From: Pseudomonas fluorescens
Lineage (GTDB): Bacteria > Pseudomonadota > Gammaproteobacteria > Pseudomonadales > Pseudomonadaceae
Length of the DNA: 64,000 bases
Reading direction: 5' to 3'
Assembly: GCF_902497775.2 (NCBI RefSeq)
Contig: NZ_OZ024668.1
Location: 1,263,826-1,327,825, forward strand
Shown: piece by piece, positions 51,449 to 61,909 of the stretch
Layout of the letters: the number at the start of each line of letters is the position of its first letter
Numbering within the stretch: position 1 is the stretch's first letter
Made by a program: the position numbers and the translations under genes
Notes under the pieces: model-generated
What the model was told of the DNA's origin: nothing
Databases searched by the model: none
Seen by the model: only the letters and a program-made list of their open reading frames with translations

Positions 51449-54400
51449 TCACGCAGATTGTGGGGTCAGGCGCTCGAACAGCGCCTCAAGGTTGTTGAAG
51501 CGTTCTTCCGGGCGCTCCATCGGCACCATGAACTTGAACTGGGTAGCGCCTTCGAACTTGTAGCGCTTGGGCTGGCCCTGGATCAGCTTGATCAGCACCA
51601 GTGGATCGACCGGGGTCTGCGCCTCGAACTCGAGCTTGCCGCCATTGGGCCCGGCGTCGACTTTCTTGATGCCGAGTTTCTCTGCCTGCAGCTTGAGCAG
51701 GGTCAGGCGCACCAGGTTCTTGGTCGGCTCCGGCAGCAGGCCGAAGCGGTCGATCATCTCGACCTGCAGGTCCTTGAGGCCGTCTTCGTCCACCGCCGAG
51801 GCGATGCGCTTGTAGAGGATCAATCGCGCATGCACATCCGGCAGGTAGTCCTCGGGAATCAGTGCCGGCAAGCGCAGGTTGATTTCCGGCCCGCCGCCCA
51901 ACGGCTGGTCGAGGTTCGGCTGGGTACCCTTGCGGATGGCCTTGACCGCGCGCTCGAGCATTTCCATGTACAGGGTAAAACCGACTGCCTGGATCTGCCC
52001 GCTCTGGCCTTCGCCGAGCAGTTCGCCGGCGCCGCGGATTTCCAGGTCATTGGTGGCCAGGACGAAGCCTGCGCCCAGGTCTTGGGTATTGGCGATGGCT
52101 TCCAGGCGCTTCTCGGCGTCCGGGGTGATCTGCTGGCGCGGCGGGGTGAGCAGGTAGGCATAGGCCTGGTGGTGACTACGGCCGACCCGGCCGCGCAACT
52201 GGTGCAACTGGGCCAGGCCGAACTTGTCGGCGCGCTCGATGATGATGGTGTTGGCGCTCGGCACGTCGATGCCGGTCTCGATGATGGTCGAGGCGATCAG
52301 CACGTTGAAGCGCTTGTGGTAGAAGTCGCTCATCACCTGTTCGAGGTCGCGTTCGCGCATCTGTCCGTGACCGATGCCGATGCGTGCTTCCGGTACCAGC
52401 TCGGCAAGGTCGGCGGCGCATTTTTCGATGCTCTTTACATCGTTGTGCAGGTAGTACACCTGGCCGCCGCGCAGCAGCTCACGCAGCAGCGCCTCTTTGA
52501 CCGTGCTCTTGTTCTGTTCCATGACGAAGGTGCGCACCGACAGCCGGCGTGCCGGCGGCGTGGCGATGATCGACAGGTCGCGCATGCCGGCCACGGCCAT
52601 GTTCAGGGTGCGCGGGATCGGCGTGGCGGTCAGGGTAAGAATGTCCACCTCGCTGCGCAGGGCCTTGAGCTGTTCTTTCTGGCGCACGCCGAAACGGTGT
52701 TCTTCGTCGATGATCACCAGGCCCAGGTCCTTGATCTTGACGTCGTCCTGCAACAGCTTGTGGGTGCCGATGACGATGTCGATCTTGCCTTCGGCCAGGT
52801 CCGCCACGGCGGCGGCAACTTCCTTGGGCGACTTGAAGCGGCTCATCACTTCGACCGTCACCGGCCAGTCGGCAAAGCGGTCGCGAAAGCTGTTGTAGTG
52901 CTGCTGGGCGAGCAGGGTGGTAGGCACCAGAATCGCTACCTGACGGCCGCCGTGCACGGCAATGAACGCCGCGCGCATGGCCACTTCGGTCTTGCCGAAG
53001 CCAACATCGCCGCACACCAGGCGGTCCATCGGCTTGGCCGCGAGCATGTCCTCGCGCACCGCTTCGATGGCGCTCTGCTGGTCCGGGGTTTCTTCGAAGG
53101 GAAAGCCGGCGCTGAAGGTGGCGTAATCCACCGACGGATCGGCGAAGGCATAGCCTTTGCGCGCGGCGCGGCGCGCATAGATGTCGAGCAGTTCGGCGGC
53201 CACGTCGCGTACCTGTTCGGCGGCCTTGCGCTTGGCTTTCTGCCAGGCTTCGGAACCGAGCCGGTGCAGCGGTGCCAGGGCATCGTCGCTGCCGGTGTAG
53301 CGGGCGATCAGGTGCAGGTTGGCCACCGGCACGTAGAGCTTGGCGCCCTCGGCGTACTCGAGGGTGAGGAACTCGGCGGCCTGATTGTCGATTTCCAGGG
53401 TCGCCAGGCCCAGGTAGCGGCCTACGCCGTGATCGATATGCACCACCGGTGCGCCTTCGCGCAGCTCGGTGAGGTTCTTGATCACCGCATCGTTGTTGGC
53501 GTCGCTGCGCTTGTCGCGGCGCCGGCGCTGCATCACCCGTTGGCCGAACAGCGGGCTCTCGGCAACCAGGGCAATGGCCGGGTCATCCAGCAGCAGGCCT
53601 TCGTCGAGCGGGGCGATGGTGATTGCCAGGCGCGCCTTGCCGGCGACGAAGGCGCTCCAGCTGTCGACGGTTTGCGGGCGCAGCTTCAGGCGCTCGAGCA
53701 GCTCCAGCAGCACCTCGCGACGGCCCGCCGATTCGGCGGTAAACAGCACGCGGCCGGGGAATTGCTCAAGAAAACCCGACAGCGCCGCCAGTGGCTGATT
53801 GGCCTTGGCTTCGATGGCGAGGTTGGGCAGGACCTGGGCCGGGAAGCGTTCGCGGCCGACGCCGCTGTCGACGTCATCCTGGCTGACCACCACCCGTGGC
53901 CAGCTTTTGAGCCGGGCAAAGCAGTCTTCCACCGGCAGGAACAGCTCGGCCGGCGGCAGCAGCGGCCGCGCCGGGTCGATGCGCCGCTCCTCGTAACGGT
54001 TGCGCACATCGCTCCAGAAGTGCTCGGCGGCCTGCTCGACGCCCGGCAGGGAGAACACCTGGGTGTCCTGGGGCAGGTAGTCGAACAGGGTCGAGGTGTC
54101 GTCGAAGAACAGCGGCAGGTAGTACTCGATACCGGCCGGGGTGATGCCGCTGGAGAGGTCCTGGAAGATCGGGCAGCGGCGAAAATCAACGTCGAAACGC
54201 TCGCGAAAGCGCGCCTTGAAGCGCGTCACCGCATCTTTTTGCAGCGGGAACTCGCGGGCCGGCAGCAGCCGCACCGACTCGACCTTGTCGATCGAGCGCT
54301 GGGTTTCCGGGTCGAAGGTGCGCAGGGTCTCGATTTCGTCATCGAACAGGTCGATGCGGTACGGCAGCTTGCTGCCCATCGGGAACAGGTCGATCAAGGC

Positions 54401-54898
54401 GCCGCGCACGGCGAATTCGCCATGCTCGTAGACCGTGTCGACACAGCGGTAGCCGCTGGCTTCAAGGCGCGTACGCATCTGCTCGACATCAAGCTTCTGG
54501 CCGATGTCCAGCACCAGGCTGCTGCCGAGCAAGAAACGCGTCGGCGCCAGGCGATGCAGGGCCGTGGTGATCGGCACCACGAGAATGCCGTGATCGAGCT
54601 CCGGCAGCCGGTACAGGCTGGAGATGCGCTGGGAGATGATGTCCTGGTGCGGCGAGAACAGGTCGTAGGGCAGGGTTTCCCAATCGGGGAACGGCAGCAC
54701 CGGCAGTTCGGGCGCAAAGAAACGCAGCTCCTGCTCGAGGCGGTCAGCACTCTGGCTGTCGGCGGTCAACAGCAGGGTGAAGCGTTTGGCGGCGCTGGCC
54801 GCTTCGGCAATGGCCAGGCTCAGGGCGGCGCCCGGCAGGTTGCCCCAGGTTTGTTTGCCGGCAGTGGCCGGCAGGTGCGGTAGACGCAGAACAGGCAC
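51449..54898 (-). CDS. mfd: Transcription-repair coupling factor Mfd
   Basis: The 1149-residue protein starts at GTG 54898, with GGAG upstream. It has the UvrB-like N-terminal region (SLAIAEAASAAKRFTLLL; LPFPDWETLPYDLFSPHQD), the RNA polymerase-interacting domain (VVHIDHGVGRYLGLATLEID near 485), and the helicase core with GDVGFGKTEVAMRAAF near 640 and IIDEEHRFGVRQKEQLK near 735. It removes RNA polymerase stalled at DNA lesions and recruits UvrA. It is the first gene of a minus-strand unit with csiV-like and the SWIM/SNF2 gene. Confidence 0.97.
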   Translation of the reverse strand: MPVLRLPHLPATAGKQTWGNLPGAALSLAIAEAASAAKRFTLLLTADSQSADRLEQELRFFAPELPVLPFPDWETLPYDLFSPHQDIISQRISSLYRLPELDHGILVVPITTALHRLAPTRFLLGSSLVLDIGQKLDVEQMRTRLEASGYRCVDTVYEHGEFAVRGALIDLFPMGSKLPYRIDLFDDEIETLRTFDPETQRSIDKVESVRLLPAREFPLQKDAVTRFKARFRERFDVDFRRCPIFQDLSSGITPAGIEYYLPLFFDDTSTLFDYLPQDTQVFSLPGVEQAAEHFWSDVRNRYEERRIDPARPLLPPAELFLPVEDCFARLKSWPRVVVSQDDVDSGVGRERFPAQVLPNLAIEAKANQPLAALSGFLEQFPGRVLFTAESAGRREVLLELLERLKLRPQTVDSWSAFVAGKARLAITIAPLDEGLLLDDPAIALVAESPLFGQRVMQRRRRDKRSDANNDAVIKNLTELREGAPVVHIDHGVGRYLGLATLEIDNQAAEFLTLEYAEGAKLYVPVANLHLIARYTGSDDALAPLHRLGSEAWQKAKRKAAEQVRDVAAELLDIYARRAARKGYAFADPSVDYATFSAGFPFEETPDQQSAIEAVREDMLAAKPMDRLVCGDVGFGKTEVAMRAAFIAVHGGRQVAILVPTTLLAQQHYNSFRDRFADWPVTVEVMSRFKSPKEVAAAVADLAEGKIDIVIGTHKLLQDDVKIKDLGLVIIDEEHRFGVRQKEQLKALRSEVDILTLTATPIPRTLNMAVAGMRDLSIIATPPARRLSVRTFVMEQNKSTVKEALLRELLRGGQVYYLHNDVKSIEKCAADLAELVPEARIGIGHGQMRERDLEQVMSDFYHKRFNVLIASTIIETGIDVPSANTIIIERADKFGLAQLHQLRGRVGRSHHQAYAYLLTPPRQQITPDAEKRLEAIANTQDLGAGFVLATNDLEIRGAGELLGEGQSGQIQAVGFTLYMEMLERAVKAIRKGTQPNLDQPLGGGPEINLRLPALIPEDYLPDVHARLILYKRIASAVDEDGLKDLQVEMIDRFGLLPEPTKNLVRLTLLKLQAEKLGIKKVDAGPNGGKLEFEAQTPVDPLVLIKLIQGQPKRYKFEGATQFKFMVPMERPEERFNNLEALFERLTPQSA

Positions 54899-55082
54899 GG
54901 GAGGTCGAGCTCCAAGCGTTGCGACAAAGACGCCAATTGTACCGGGCGCAGGCCCGCGCTGTCAGGTTTGTGCAGGCTAAAAGCATGTAGTGCGATGCTG
55001 GCGACAGGCGCTCATTGCTCGATGGGCTGCGGGGCGTCATAATGTAGCCCCTTTTTTCTGTCCCTACATGTGGAAGGTTCCC

Positions 55083-56531
55083 GTGACTCAGAAGCCCGAC
55101 CAGTGTCTTGGTGAGTGGATTGATCGTGAAGCGCTTGCAGAAGCGATGATCCCGCTTATCGGTCAGCTCTACCGCAATAACAATGTGGTGAGCTCGATCT
55201 ATGGCCGTAGCCTGATCAACCGCTCGGTGATCTCGATCCTCAAAGCGCACCGCTTTGCCCGTCATCGCCAGACCGACGAAACCGAACTGTCTGTACACGA
55301 GACATTCCCGCTGCTCAAAGCCATGAGCGAGCTGAAACTGGGCGCCGCTTCGGTCGACCTGGGCAAGCTGGCCAACAAGTTCAAGCAAGAAGGCAACGGC
55401 CGTACCGCCGAGCAATTCGTGCGTGAAGAAATGGCTGACGTGGTTGGCCAGCAAAACGCTTCGGCGCGCAAAGGTACCGACGTCGTGCTGTACGGCTTCG
55501 GTCGTATCGGCCGTCTGCTGGCGCGTATCCTGATCGAGAAAACCGGTGGTGGCGACGGCCTGCGTCTGCGCGCCATCGTCGTGCGCAAAGGCGCCGAGAA
55601 CGATCTGGTCAAGCGTGCCAGCCTGCTGCGTCGTGACTCGGTGCACGGCCCGTTCGATGGCACCATCACCATCGACGAAGCCAACAACACCATCACCGCC
55701 AACGGCAACCTGATCCAGGTTATCTACGCCAAGAACCCGAGCGAAGTCGACTACACCCAGTATGGCATCGACAATGCCCTGATCGTCGACAACACCGGTG
55801 TATGGCGTGACGCCGATGGCCTGGGCCAGCACCTGGCCTGCCCGGGCGCTGCCCGCGTGATCCTCACCGCACCTGGCAAGGGCGCGCTGAAGAACATCGT
55901 GCACGGCATCAACCATGGCGAAATCAGCGCTGATGACAAGATCATCTCCGCGGCTTCCTGCACCACCAACGCCATCGTTCCTGTGCTCAAGGCGGTCAAT
56001 GACAAGTTCGGTATCATCAACGGTCACGTTGAAACCGTTCACTCGTTCACCAACGACCAGAACCTGATCGACAACTTCCACAAGGGCAGCCGTCGTGGCC
56101 GCGCCGCGCCGCTGAACATGGTTATCACCGAGACCGGTGCCGCCACTGCAGCCGCCAAGGCACTGCCAGTGCTCAAGGGCAAGCTGACCGGCAACGCGAT
56201 CCGCGTACCAACGCCGAACGTGTCGATGGCTATCCTGAACCTGAACCTGGAAAAAGCCACCAACCGCGAAGAGATCAACGAGTACCTGCGCCAGATGGCC
56301 ATGCACTCGGACCTGCACAAGCAGATCGACTACGTGAGCTCCCAGGAAGTGGTCTCCACCGACTTCGTCGGTTCCCGCCACGCCGGTGTGGTCGATGCCG
56401 AAGCCACCATCTGCAACGATAACCGTGTTGTCCTGTACGTCTGGTACGACAACGAATTCGGTTACAGCTGCCAGGTAGTGCGCGTGATGGAAGACATGGC
56501 TGGCGTCAATCCGCCTGCTTTCCCACGCTAA
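55083..56531 (+). CDS. gap: Glyceraldehyde-3-phosphate dehydrogenase with N-terminal extension
   Basis: This protein is taken from GTG 55083 (482 residues), preceded by AAGG; an ATG at 55068 is possible. About 130 extra residues (TQKPDQCLGEWIDREALAEA onward) precede the NAD-binding motif VVLYGFGRIGRLLARIL. The active Cys293 is in SAASCTTNAIVPVLK. Later motifs are TVHSFTNDQNLIDNFHKGSRRGRAAPLNMV and RHAGVVDAEATI. Such extended GAPDHs occur in Pseudomonas and may act in gluconeogenesis or with NADP. A strong terminator follows. Confidence 0.93.
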   Translation: MTQKPDQCLGEWIDREALAEAMIPLIGQLYRNNNVVSSIYGRSLINRSVISILKAHRFARHRQTDETELSVHETFPLLKAMSELKLGAASVDLGKLANKFKQEGNGRTAEQFVREEMADVVGQQNASARKGTDVVLYGFGRIGRLLARILIEKTGGGDGLRLRAIVVRKGAENDLVKRASLLRRDSVHGPFDGTITIDEANNTITANGNLIQVIYAKNPSEVDYTQYGIDNALIVDNTGVWRDADGLGQHLACPGAARVILTAPGKGALKNIVHGINHGEISADDKIISAASCTTNAIVPVLKAVNDKFGIINGHVETVHSFTNDQNLIDNFHKGSRRGRAAPLNMVITETGAATAAAKALPVLKGKLTGNAIRVPTPNVSMAILNLNLEKATNREEINEYLRQMAMHSDLHKQIDYVSSQEVVSTDFVGSRHAGVVDAEATICNDNRVVLYVWYDNEFGYSCQVVRVMEDMAGVNPPAFPR

Positions 56532-56553
56532 GCTTGGCTTGATCGTGAAAGAC

Positions 56554-56582
56554 GGGAACCTCAGGGTTCCCGTTTTTTTTGC
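56554..56582 (+). terminator. Rho-independent terminator of gap
   Basis: ACGGGAACC (56554-56562) pairs with GGTTCCCGT (56567-56575), loop TCAG, followed by seven more T residues. Confidence 0.92.
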
Positions 56583-56604
56583 CTGAATTTTCCCAGGAGG
56601 CTGG

Positions 56605-57603
56605 ATGCGCAAAGCAGTGTTGATCGGCGCGTTGCTGAGCCTGGCCGGATGCGGGCAGGGCGACACCCTCGAGCGTATCAGTGGCCCGACCATGGGCAGC
56701 AGCTACACCGTGCAGTATGTGCGTAGGCCCCAGGGGCCGGCGCCGGAGCAGGTCAGGCGCGAGGTCGAGCGGATTCTCGAAGGCGTCGACAGGCGTTTTT
56801 CCACTTACCGCAGCGACTCGTTGACCGAAGCCTTCAACAGGCTGCCGGCCAATAGCTGCCAGCCAATGCCGGCCGATGTGCTGGAACTGGTGCGGGTTGG
56901 CGAGCGACTGGCGCAGCAGAGTGACGGCGCCTTTGACCTGACCGTGGAACCCTTGCTCGACCTGTGGGGCTTCGGTCCGCAGTCGCGTATGGAAAAAGTA
57001 CCGGATGCCCAGGCTCTGGCTGCCACTCGCCAGCGGGTCGGGCATGGGCATTTGCGCATAGTGGGCGAGCAGCTGTGCAAGGATGCACCGGTGGAAGTGG
57101 ACTTCAACAGTATCGCCGCCGGGCATGCGGTTGACTTGCTGGTGGAGCGGCTAAAAGCCCTGGGCATCGCGGATTTGCTGGTCGAGGCCACGGGCGAGCT
57201 CAAGGCGATCGGGCGCAAACCCGATGGCAGCCGCTGGAAAGTGGCGCTGGAATTGCCTCGCGAGGATCGCCAGATTGCCCAGCAAGTGCTGGCCGTGGAC
57301 GGTTTTGGTGTGTCCACCTCCGGTGACTATCGCAATTATTTCGAGGAGAATGGCCAGCGCTATTCACACACCTTCGATGCACGCCAGGGGCAACCGGTGA
57401 AACACGACCTGGCGTCGGTGACGGTGTTTGACCGATCGACGCTGATGGCCGATGGGTATTCGACCTTGTTGTTTATCCTCGGGCCCGAAAGGGGCTGGGC
57501 GTTTGCCCACAAGCACGGGATCGCCGCGGTGTTCGTGACCCGGGTTGCCGATGGTTTCGTCTCCCGCAGCACGCCGGCGTTTGCCCAGGTGAACAGGCAG
57601 TAG
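56605..57603 (+). CDS. apbE: FAD:protein FMN transferase (ApbE)
   Basis: This 332-residue lipoprotein starts at ATG 56605 with AGGAGG upstream. The signal peptide MRKAVLIGALLSLAGCGQG has a lipobox with Cys16. ApbE motifs follow: ISGPTMGSSYTVQYVR near 27, FDLTVEPLLDLWGFGP near 112, VDFNSIAAGHAVDLLVERL near 170, and a later YSHTFDARQGQPV near 253. ApbE attaches FMN to Thr in flavoproteins such as NqrB, NqrC or RnfG. In P. aeruginosa the matching position follows the nqr operon, but no nqr genes lie here; the substrates must be elsewhere. Confidence 0.94.
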   Translation: MRKAVLIGALLSLAGCGQGDTLERISGPTMGSSYTVQYVRRPQGPAPEQVRREVERILEGVDRRFSTYRSDSLTEAFNRLPANSCQPMPADVLELVRVGERLAQQSDGAFDLTVEPLLDLWGFGPQSRMEKVPDAQALAATRQRVGHGHLRIVGEQLCKDAPVEVDFNSIAAGHAVDLLVERLKALGIADLLVEATGELKAIGRKPDGSRWKVALELPREDRQIAQQVLAVDGFGVSTSGDYRNYFEENGQRYSHTFDARQGQPVKHDLASVTVFDRSTLMADGYSTLLFILGPERGWAFAHKHGIAAVFVTRVADGFVSRSTPAFAQVNRQ

Positions 57604-57791
57604 CCCGTTTGCATAAATGATGTGTTGTACATGTAGTGCAGAGAAAAATAGCCTACGACGCGACCAAGGGTTAATGTGCGCGGCGTTCAAGCTTGATTAG
57701 ACTGCACCCGAATTTTTTCATGGCGCCGCTGGCGGCATGAGGTAGCCCCGCCCGCCGATGTGGCGCGCGGGCCTGTTCTGAAGGAGTACGC

Positions 57792-59186
57792 ATGGCTGTC
57801 TACAACTACGACGTAGTGGTGCTGGGTTCCGGCCCCGCAGGAGAAGGGGCGGCAATGAATGCTGCCAAAGCAGGACGCAAGGTGGCGATGGTCGATAGCC
57901 GTCGCCAGGTCGGCGGCAACTGCACCCACCTGGGCACCATCCCGTCCAAGGCCCTGCGTCACTCGGTGCGCCAGATCATGCAGTTCAACACCAACCCGAT
58001 GTTCCGGGCTATTGGTGAGCCGCGCTGGTTCTCGTTCCCTGACGTACTGAAAAGCGCCGAGAAGGTGATCTCCAAGCAGGTTGCCTCGCGCACCGGCTAC
58101 TACGCGCGCAACCGCGTCGACGTGTTCTTCGGCACCGGCAGCTTCGCCGACGAGCAAACCATCGAAGTGGTCTGCGCCAACGGCGTGGTCGAGAAACTGG
58201 TGGCCAAGCACATCATCATCGCCACCGGCTCGCGCCCGTATCGCCCGGCCGATATCGATTTCCACCACCCGCGTATCTACGATAGCGACACCATCCTCAG
58301 CCTCGGTCACACCCCGCGCAAACTGATCGTCTACGGCGCCGGCGTGATCGGCTGTGAGTACGCTTCGATCTTCAGTGGCCTGGGTGTGCTGGTGGAACTG
58401 GTAGACAACCGCGGCCAGTTGCTGAGCTTCCTCGACTCGGAAATCTCCCAGGCGTTGAGCTACCACTTCAGCAACAACAACATCACCGTTCGCCACAACG
58501 AAGAGTACGAGCGTGTCGAAGGCCTGGACAACGGGGTGATCCTGCACCTGAAATCCGGCAAGAAGATCAAGGCCGATGCCTTGCTCTGGTGCAACGGCCG
58601 TACCGGCAACACCGACAAGCTGGGCCTGGAGAACATCGGCATCAAGGTCAACAGCCGTGGCCAGATCGAAGTCGACGAGAACTACCGCACCCACGTGGCG
58701 AACATCTATGGCGCCGGTGACGTGATCGGCTGGCCGAGCCTGGCCAGTGCCGCCCACGACCAGGGCCGTTCGGCCGCCGGCAGCATCGTCGACAACGGCA
58801 GCTGGCGCTTCGTCAACGACGTACCGACCGGTATCTACACCATTCCGGAGATCAGCTCGATCGGCAAGAACGAGCAGGAGCTGACCCAGGCCAAAGTGCC
58901 TTACGAAGTGGGCAAGGCCTTCTTCAAGAGCATGGCCCGGGCGCAGATCGCCGGTGAGCCGCAAGGCATGCTGAAGATCCTGTTCCACCGCGAAACCCTG
59001 GAAATCCTCGGCGTGCACTGCTTCGGTTACCAGGCGTCGGAGATCGTGCACATCGGTCAGGCGATCATGGATCAACCGGGTGAGCGCAATACCCTGAAGT
59101 ACTTCGTCAACACCACCTTCAACTACCCGACCATGGCCGAAGCCTATCGGGTAGCGGCTTACGACGGCCTCAACCGGCTTTTTTGA
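57792..59186 (+). CDS. sthA: Soluble pyridine nucleotide transhydrogenase
   Basis: The 464-residue flavoprotein starts at ATG 57792 with AAGGAG upstream. FAD-binding [20 protein letters not shown] is at about 9-28, [19 protein letters not shown] near 43 retains only one of the two Cys of the disulfide reductases, and NAD-binding [19 protein letters not shown] is near 180. The FAD motif [18 protein letters not shown] is near 305. SthA exchanges reducing equivalents between NAD(H) and NADP(H) in the cytoplasm. It is convergent with the GDPD gene. Confidence 0.97.
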   Translation: MAVYNYDVVVLGSGPAGEGAAMNAAKAGRKVAMVDSRRQVGGNCTHLGTIPSKALRHSVRQIMQFNTNPMFRAIGEPRWFSFPDVLKSAEKVISKQVASRTGYYARNRVDVFFGTGSFADEQTIEVVCANGVVEKLVAKHIIIATGSRPYRPADIDFHHPRIYDSDTILSLGHTPRKLIVYGAGVIGCEYASIFSGLGVLVELVDNRGQLLSFLDSEISQALSYHFSNNNITVRHNEEYERVEGLDNGVILHLKSGKKIKADALLWCNGRTGNTDKLGLENIGIKVNSRGQIEVDENYRTHVANIYGAGDVIGWPSLASAAHDQGRSAAGSIVDNGSWRFVNDVPTGIYTIPEISSIGKNEQELTQAKVPYEVGKAFFKSMARAQIAGEPQGMLKILFHRETLEILGVHCFGYQASEIVHIGQAIMDQPGERNTLKYFVNTTFNYPTMAEAYRVAAYDGLNRLF

Positions 59187-59190
59187 GCGG

Positions 59191-59222
59191 CTCCGGCCGG
59201 TGGCCTGAGCCGGCCGGGGAGA
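59191..59222. terminator. GC-rich hairpin between convergent genes
   Basis: CTCCGGCCGG pairs with CCGGCCGGGGAG with two extra bases in the right arm, between sthA and the GDPD gene. No T-run on either strand. Confidence 0.4.
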
Positions 59223-59228
59223 CCGATT

Positions 59229-59951
59229 TCAGCGATTCTCGAGGGTGGCGCTGGCCAAACCGGGAAAGTCTGTAATCAGGCTGTCTACGCCGAAGTCGGC
59301 GAGCCTGCGCATCAGCGCCGGCTCGTTGACTGTCCACACCGACACGTGCAAACCCTGGCGCTGGGCCTTGACCAGGCGCTCGGGGGTGCACAGTGTCCAG
59401 TTCAACGCCAGCAAGTTGCAGCCATAGTTCTGGGCGACCTTCAATGGGTCGAGCCAGGCGTATTCGGCGACCAGTCCCCTGGAAATATCCGGCGTCAGCT
59501 CCAGCGCTGCGCCCAGCACTTCCCGAGAGCTCGAGGTGATGGTGACCTTGTCTAGCAGGCCGAACTGCTGGGCCATTTCGCGGATTGCCAGCACGGTGGT
59601 GGCAGCGCGGGTGCGCGAGGCGCTCTTGACCTCCAGCTGCCAGTGCTCGAAATCGCACTTTTCAAACAGCTCCTCAAGGCGCGGGACAGGGCAGGGCGAA
59701 ACCCAGCCCGGGCCGCCCTTGCGCGCGTCGTAGGTCACCAGATCAGCCGCGCTGTGTTCAACCACCTTGCCGCGCCGGCCGGTGGTGCGCTTGAGGCTCG
59801 GGTCGTGGATCACCATCAGTTCGTTGTCGGCTGACAGGTGCAGGTCGAGCTCGCAGCGACGCACGCCGTGCCCGAGGCACTGCTGGAAGCTGGCGAGGGT
59901 GTTTTCGGGGGCTTCGCCCTTGGCGCCGCGGTGGCCGTAAATCGTGGTCAC
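59229..59951 (-). CDS. Glycerophosphodiester phosphodiesterase
   Basis: This 240-residue protein starts at GTG 59951 (VTTIYGHRGAKGEAPENTLA), with AAGGAA upstream; a longer upstream frame has no ribosome site. The GDPD family signature IYGHRGAKGEAPENTLASF begins the protein, with metal and acid residues in RCELDLHLSADNELMVIHD near 35-55. It hydrolyses glycerophosphodiesters to sn-glycerol-3-phosphate and an alcohol. There is no signal peptide, so it is cytoplasmic (UgpQ-like). Confidence 0.92.
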   Translation of the reverse strand: MTTIYGHRGAKGEAPENTLASFQQCLGHGVRRCELDLHLSADNELMVIHDPSLKRTTGRRGKVVEHSAADLVTYDARKGGPGWVSPCPVPRLEELFEKCDFEHWQLEVKSASRTRAATTVLAIREMAQQFGLLDKVTITSSSREVLGAALELTPDISRGLVAEYAWLDPLKVAQNYGCNLLALNWTLCTPERLVKAQRQGLHVSVWTVNEPALMRRLADFGVDSLITDFPGLASATLENR

Positions 59952-59979
59952 GTCTGTTCCTTCAACAAATAAGTGAAAC

Positions 59980-60564
59980 TCAGGAGGCGCTTGGGTCGTT
60001 TTCCAGGGCCTGGCGTCGTTGTTGCGCTTGGCGTTGCAGGATGTAGCGGGCCAGCAGCTGGCGCTGGGCATCGGTGGTGTCGACGAACTCGGTGCCGATC
60101 TCGTACTGACCGTCGGCCTGACGGTCGCAATGGGTGACCTTGGCGCGCAGCAGCAGGCCCAGGGCCTGGGGCATCAGCACCATCTTCACCGCCACGCGGG
60201 CGCCGGCCGCCAGCGGCTCGGCCTGGTTGAACTCGATGCCGCCCTCGGACAGCACCACTGCCTGTGGCGCGCTCAGTTGCCCGAGCAAGGTCTGCGCGAC
60301 CACTGCGCTGAGCAGGTCGATGCGTTTGTTCTGGGCCTTGAGAAAGGCCGCCAGGGTGCGGTCCTTGTCACTGAGCTGGCGCAGCAGGTGCTGGGATTCG
60401 AACTCGCTCAGGTGCAGTTCACCGAGCAAGTTGAACAGCGGTGAAGTATCTTGCAACAAGTCCGTGCCAAGCGCTTCGGCGGCGCTCAACGGGCTAATTT
60501 CCAGTGCGATCCGATCCTCGATACGGTAGTATTCGCGGCGATCTTCTTCATCTAATGTCGACAT
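59980..60564 (-). CDS. PilZ-domain protein
   Basis: This 194-residue protein has RREYYRIEDRIALEISPLS at the N terminus and a C-terminal part with VVLSEGGIEFNQAEPLAAG, VKMVLMPQALGLLLRAKVTH and YEIGTEFV in the order of PilZ domains. The RxxxR motif can be read in the N-terminal RREYYRIEDR, but the usual DxSxxG is replaced by SEGGIEF, so c-di-GMP binding is uncertain. It lies 28 bases upstream of the GDPD gene on the same strand. Confidence 0.85.
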   Translation of the reverse strand: MSTLDEEDRREYYRIEDRIALEISPLSAAEALGTDLLQDTSPLFNLLGELHLSEFESQHLLRQLSDKDRTLAAFLKAQNKRIDLLSAVVAQTLLGQLSAPQAVVLSEGGIEFNQAEPLAAGARVAVKMVLMPQALGLLLRAKVTHCDRQADGQYEIGTEFVDTTDAQRQLLARYILQRQAQQRRQALENDPSAS

Positions 60565-60658
60565 GGCGAACCCATGGTAGCGGCGGTGGTCTGAGTGTAA
60601 AGCTGCTAATCAAGCCCCGCCACAAGGACGTTCCTCTTTCATCCGAACAAGCCCCGAC

Positions 60659-61909
60659 ATGTTCAGACCTCTCTTCGTATTCATCGGCACGCGTTATACC
60701 CGTGCCAAGCGTCGCAACCACTTCGTCTCGTTCATTTCCCTGACCTCGATGATCGGCCTCGCCCTGGGCGTTGTCGTGATGATCGTGGTGTTGTCGGTCA
60801 TGAATGGCTTCGATCACGAGATGCGCACCCGGGTGTTGGGCATGGTGCCCCACGCCACACTGGAAACCGGCCAGCCGATCAACGACTGGCCGGCCCTTGC
60901 CAGTCAAGTAAAGCAGAACCCGCAGGTTCTGGCGGTGGCGCCCTTCACTCAGATGCAGGGCCTGCTGACTCATGACGGCAAGGTGCAGAAGGTGCTGCTC
61001 AACGGTATCGACCCGGCCCAGGAACGCAAGGTCTCGATCATCGACGACTTTATCCGGGAGGGTAAGCTCGATGACCTGGCCCCCGGCGATTTCGGCATCA
61101 TGATCGGCGACAAGGCCGCGGCCAAGCTGGGCGTCGGTATTGGCGACAAGCTGACCTTCGTCGCTCCCGAGGTCACCGTGACCCCGGCCGGCATGTTCCC
61201 GCGCATGAAGCGTTTTACCGTGGTCGGCATCTTCCATGTCGGCGCCGGTGAAATCGACGGCTACCTGGGCCTGACCAACCTGGCCGATCTGTCGCGCCTG
61301 CACCGCTGGAATGCCGACCAGGTCCAGGGCCTGCGCCTGAAGTTCGACGACCTGTTCCAGGCCCCCCGGGTTGCCTGGGACATCGCCCAGAAGCTGGGCG
61401 AGCAGGAGTTCTACGCCCGCGACTGGACCCGCAGCCACGGCAACCTGTACCAGGCGATCCGCATGGAAAAAGCCATGATCGGCCTGCTGTTGCTGCTGAT
61501 TGTCGCGGTGGCGGCGTTCAACATCATTTCCACCCTGGTGATGGTGGTCAACGACAAGAAGGGCGACATCGCCATCTTGCGCACCCTGGGTTCGACGCCC
61601 GGGCAGATCATGGCCATCTTCATGGTCCAGGGCACGGTGATCGGCGTGGTCGGTACCCTGATCGGCGCGCTGGTGGGTATCTTCGCCGCGCTCAACGTCA
61701 GCGCCGCGATTGCCGGGATCGAAACCCTGATCGGGCACAAGTTCCTCAATGCCGACGTCTACTTCATCGACTACCTGCCTTCGCAGATCATGGCCGAGGA
61801 CGTGTGGATGGTCTGCGGTGCGGCATTGGTCCTGAGTTTCCTCGCCACCCTGTATCCGGCCTGGCGTGCGGCACGCACCCAGCCTGCGGAGGCGCTACGT
61901 TATGAGTGA
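60659..61909 (+). CDS. lolC: Lipoprotein-releasing ABC transporter permease LolC
   Basis: The 416-residue permease starts at ATG 60659 ([20 protein letters not shown]). It has one N-terminal transmembrane helix, a large periplasmic domain (about 50-265) and three C-terminal helices ([20 protein letters not shown] near 275 onward). The coupling sequence [18 protein letters not shown] ends the protein. LolCDE takes lipoproteins from the inner membrane to LolA. It overlaps lolD by eight bases, in the ATGAGTGA form, so translation is coupled. Confidence 0.96.
   Translation: MFRPLFVFIGTRYTRAKRRNHFVSFISLTSMIGLALGVVVMIVVLSVMNGFDHEMRTRVLGMVPHATLETGQPINDWPALASQVKQNPQVLAVAPFTQMQGLLTHDGKVQKVLLNGIDPAQERKVSIIDDFIREGKLDDLAPGDFGIMIGDKAAAKLGVGIGDKLTFVAPEVTVTPAGMFPRMKRFTVVGIFHVGAGEIDGYLGLTNLADLSRLHRWNADQVQGLRLKFDDLFQAPRVAWDIAQKLGEQEFYARDWTRSHGNLYQAIRMEKAMIGLLLLLIVAVAAFNIISTLVMVVNDKKGDIAILRTLGSTPGQIMAIFMVQGTVIGVVGTLIGALVGIFAALNVSAAIAGIETLIGHKFLNADVYFIDYLPSQIMAEDVWMVCGAALVLSFLATLYPAWRAARTQPAEALRYE

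Noticed and set aside
51371..54883. A 1170-residue plus-strand open frame opposite mfd
   Set aside because: The product is a GC-driven shadow with no domains; mfd on the minus strand has full motifs.
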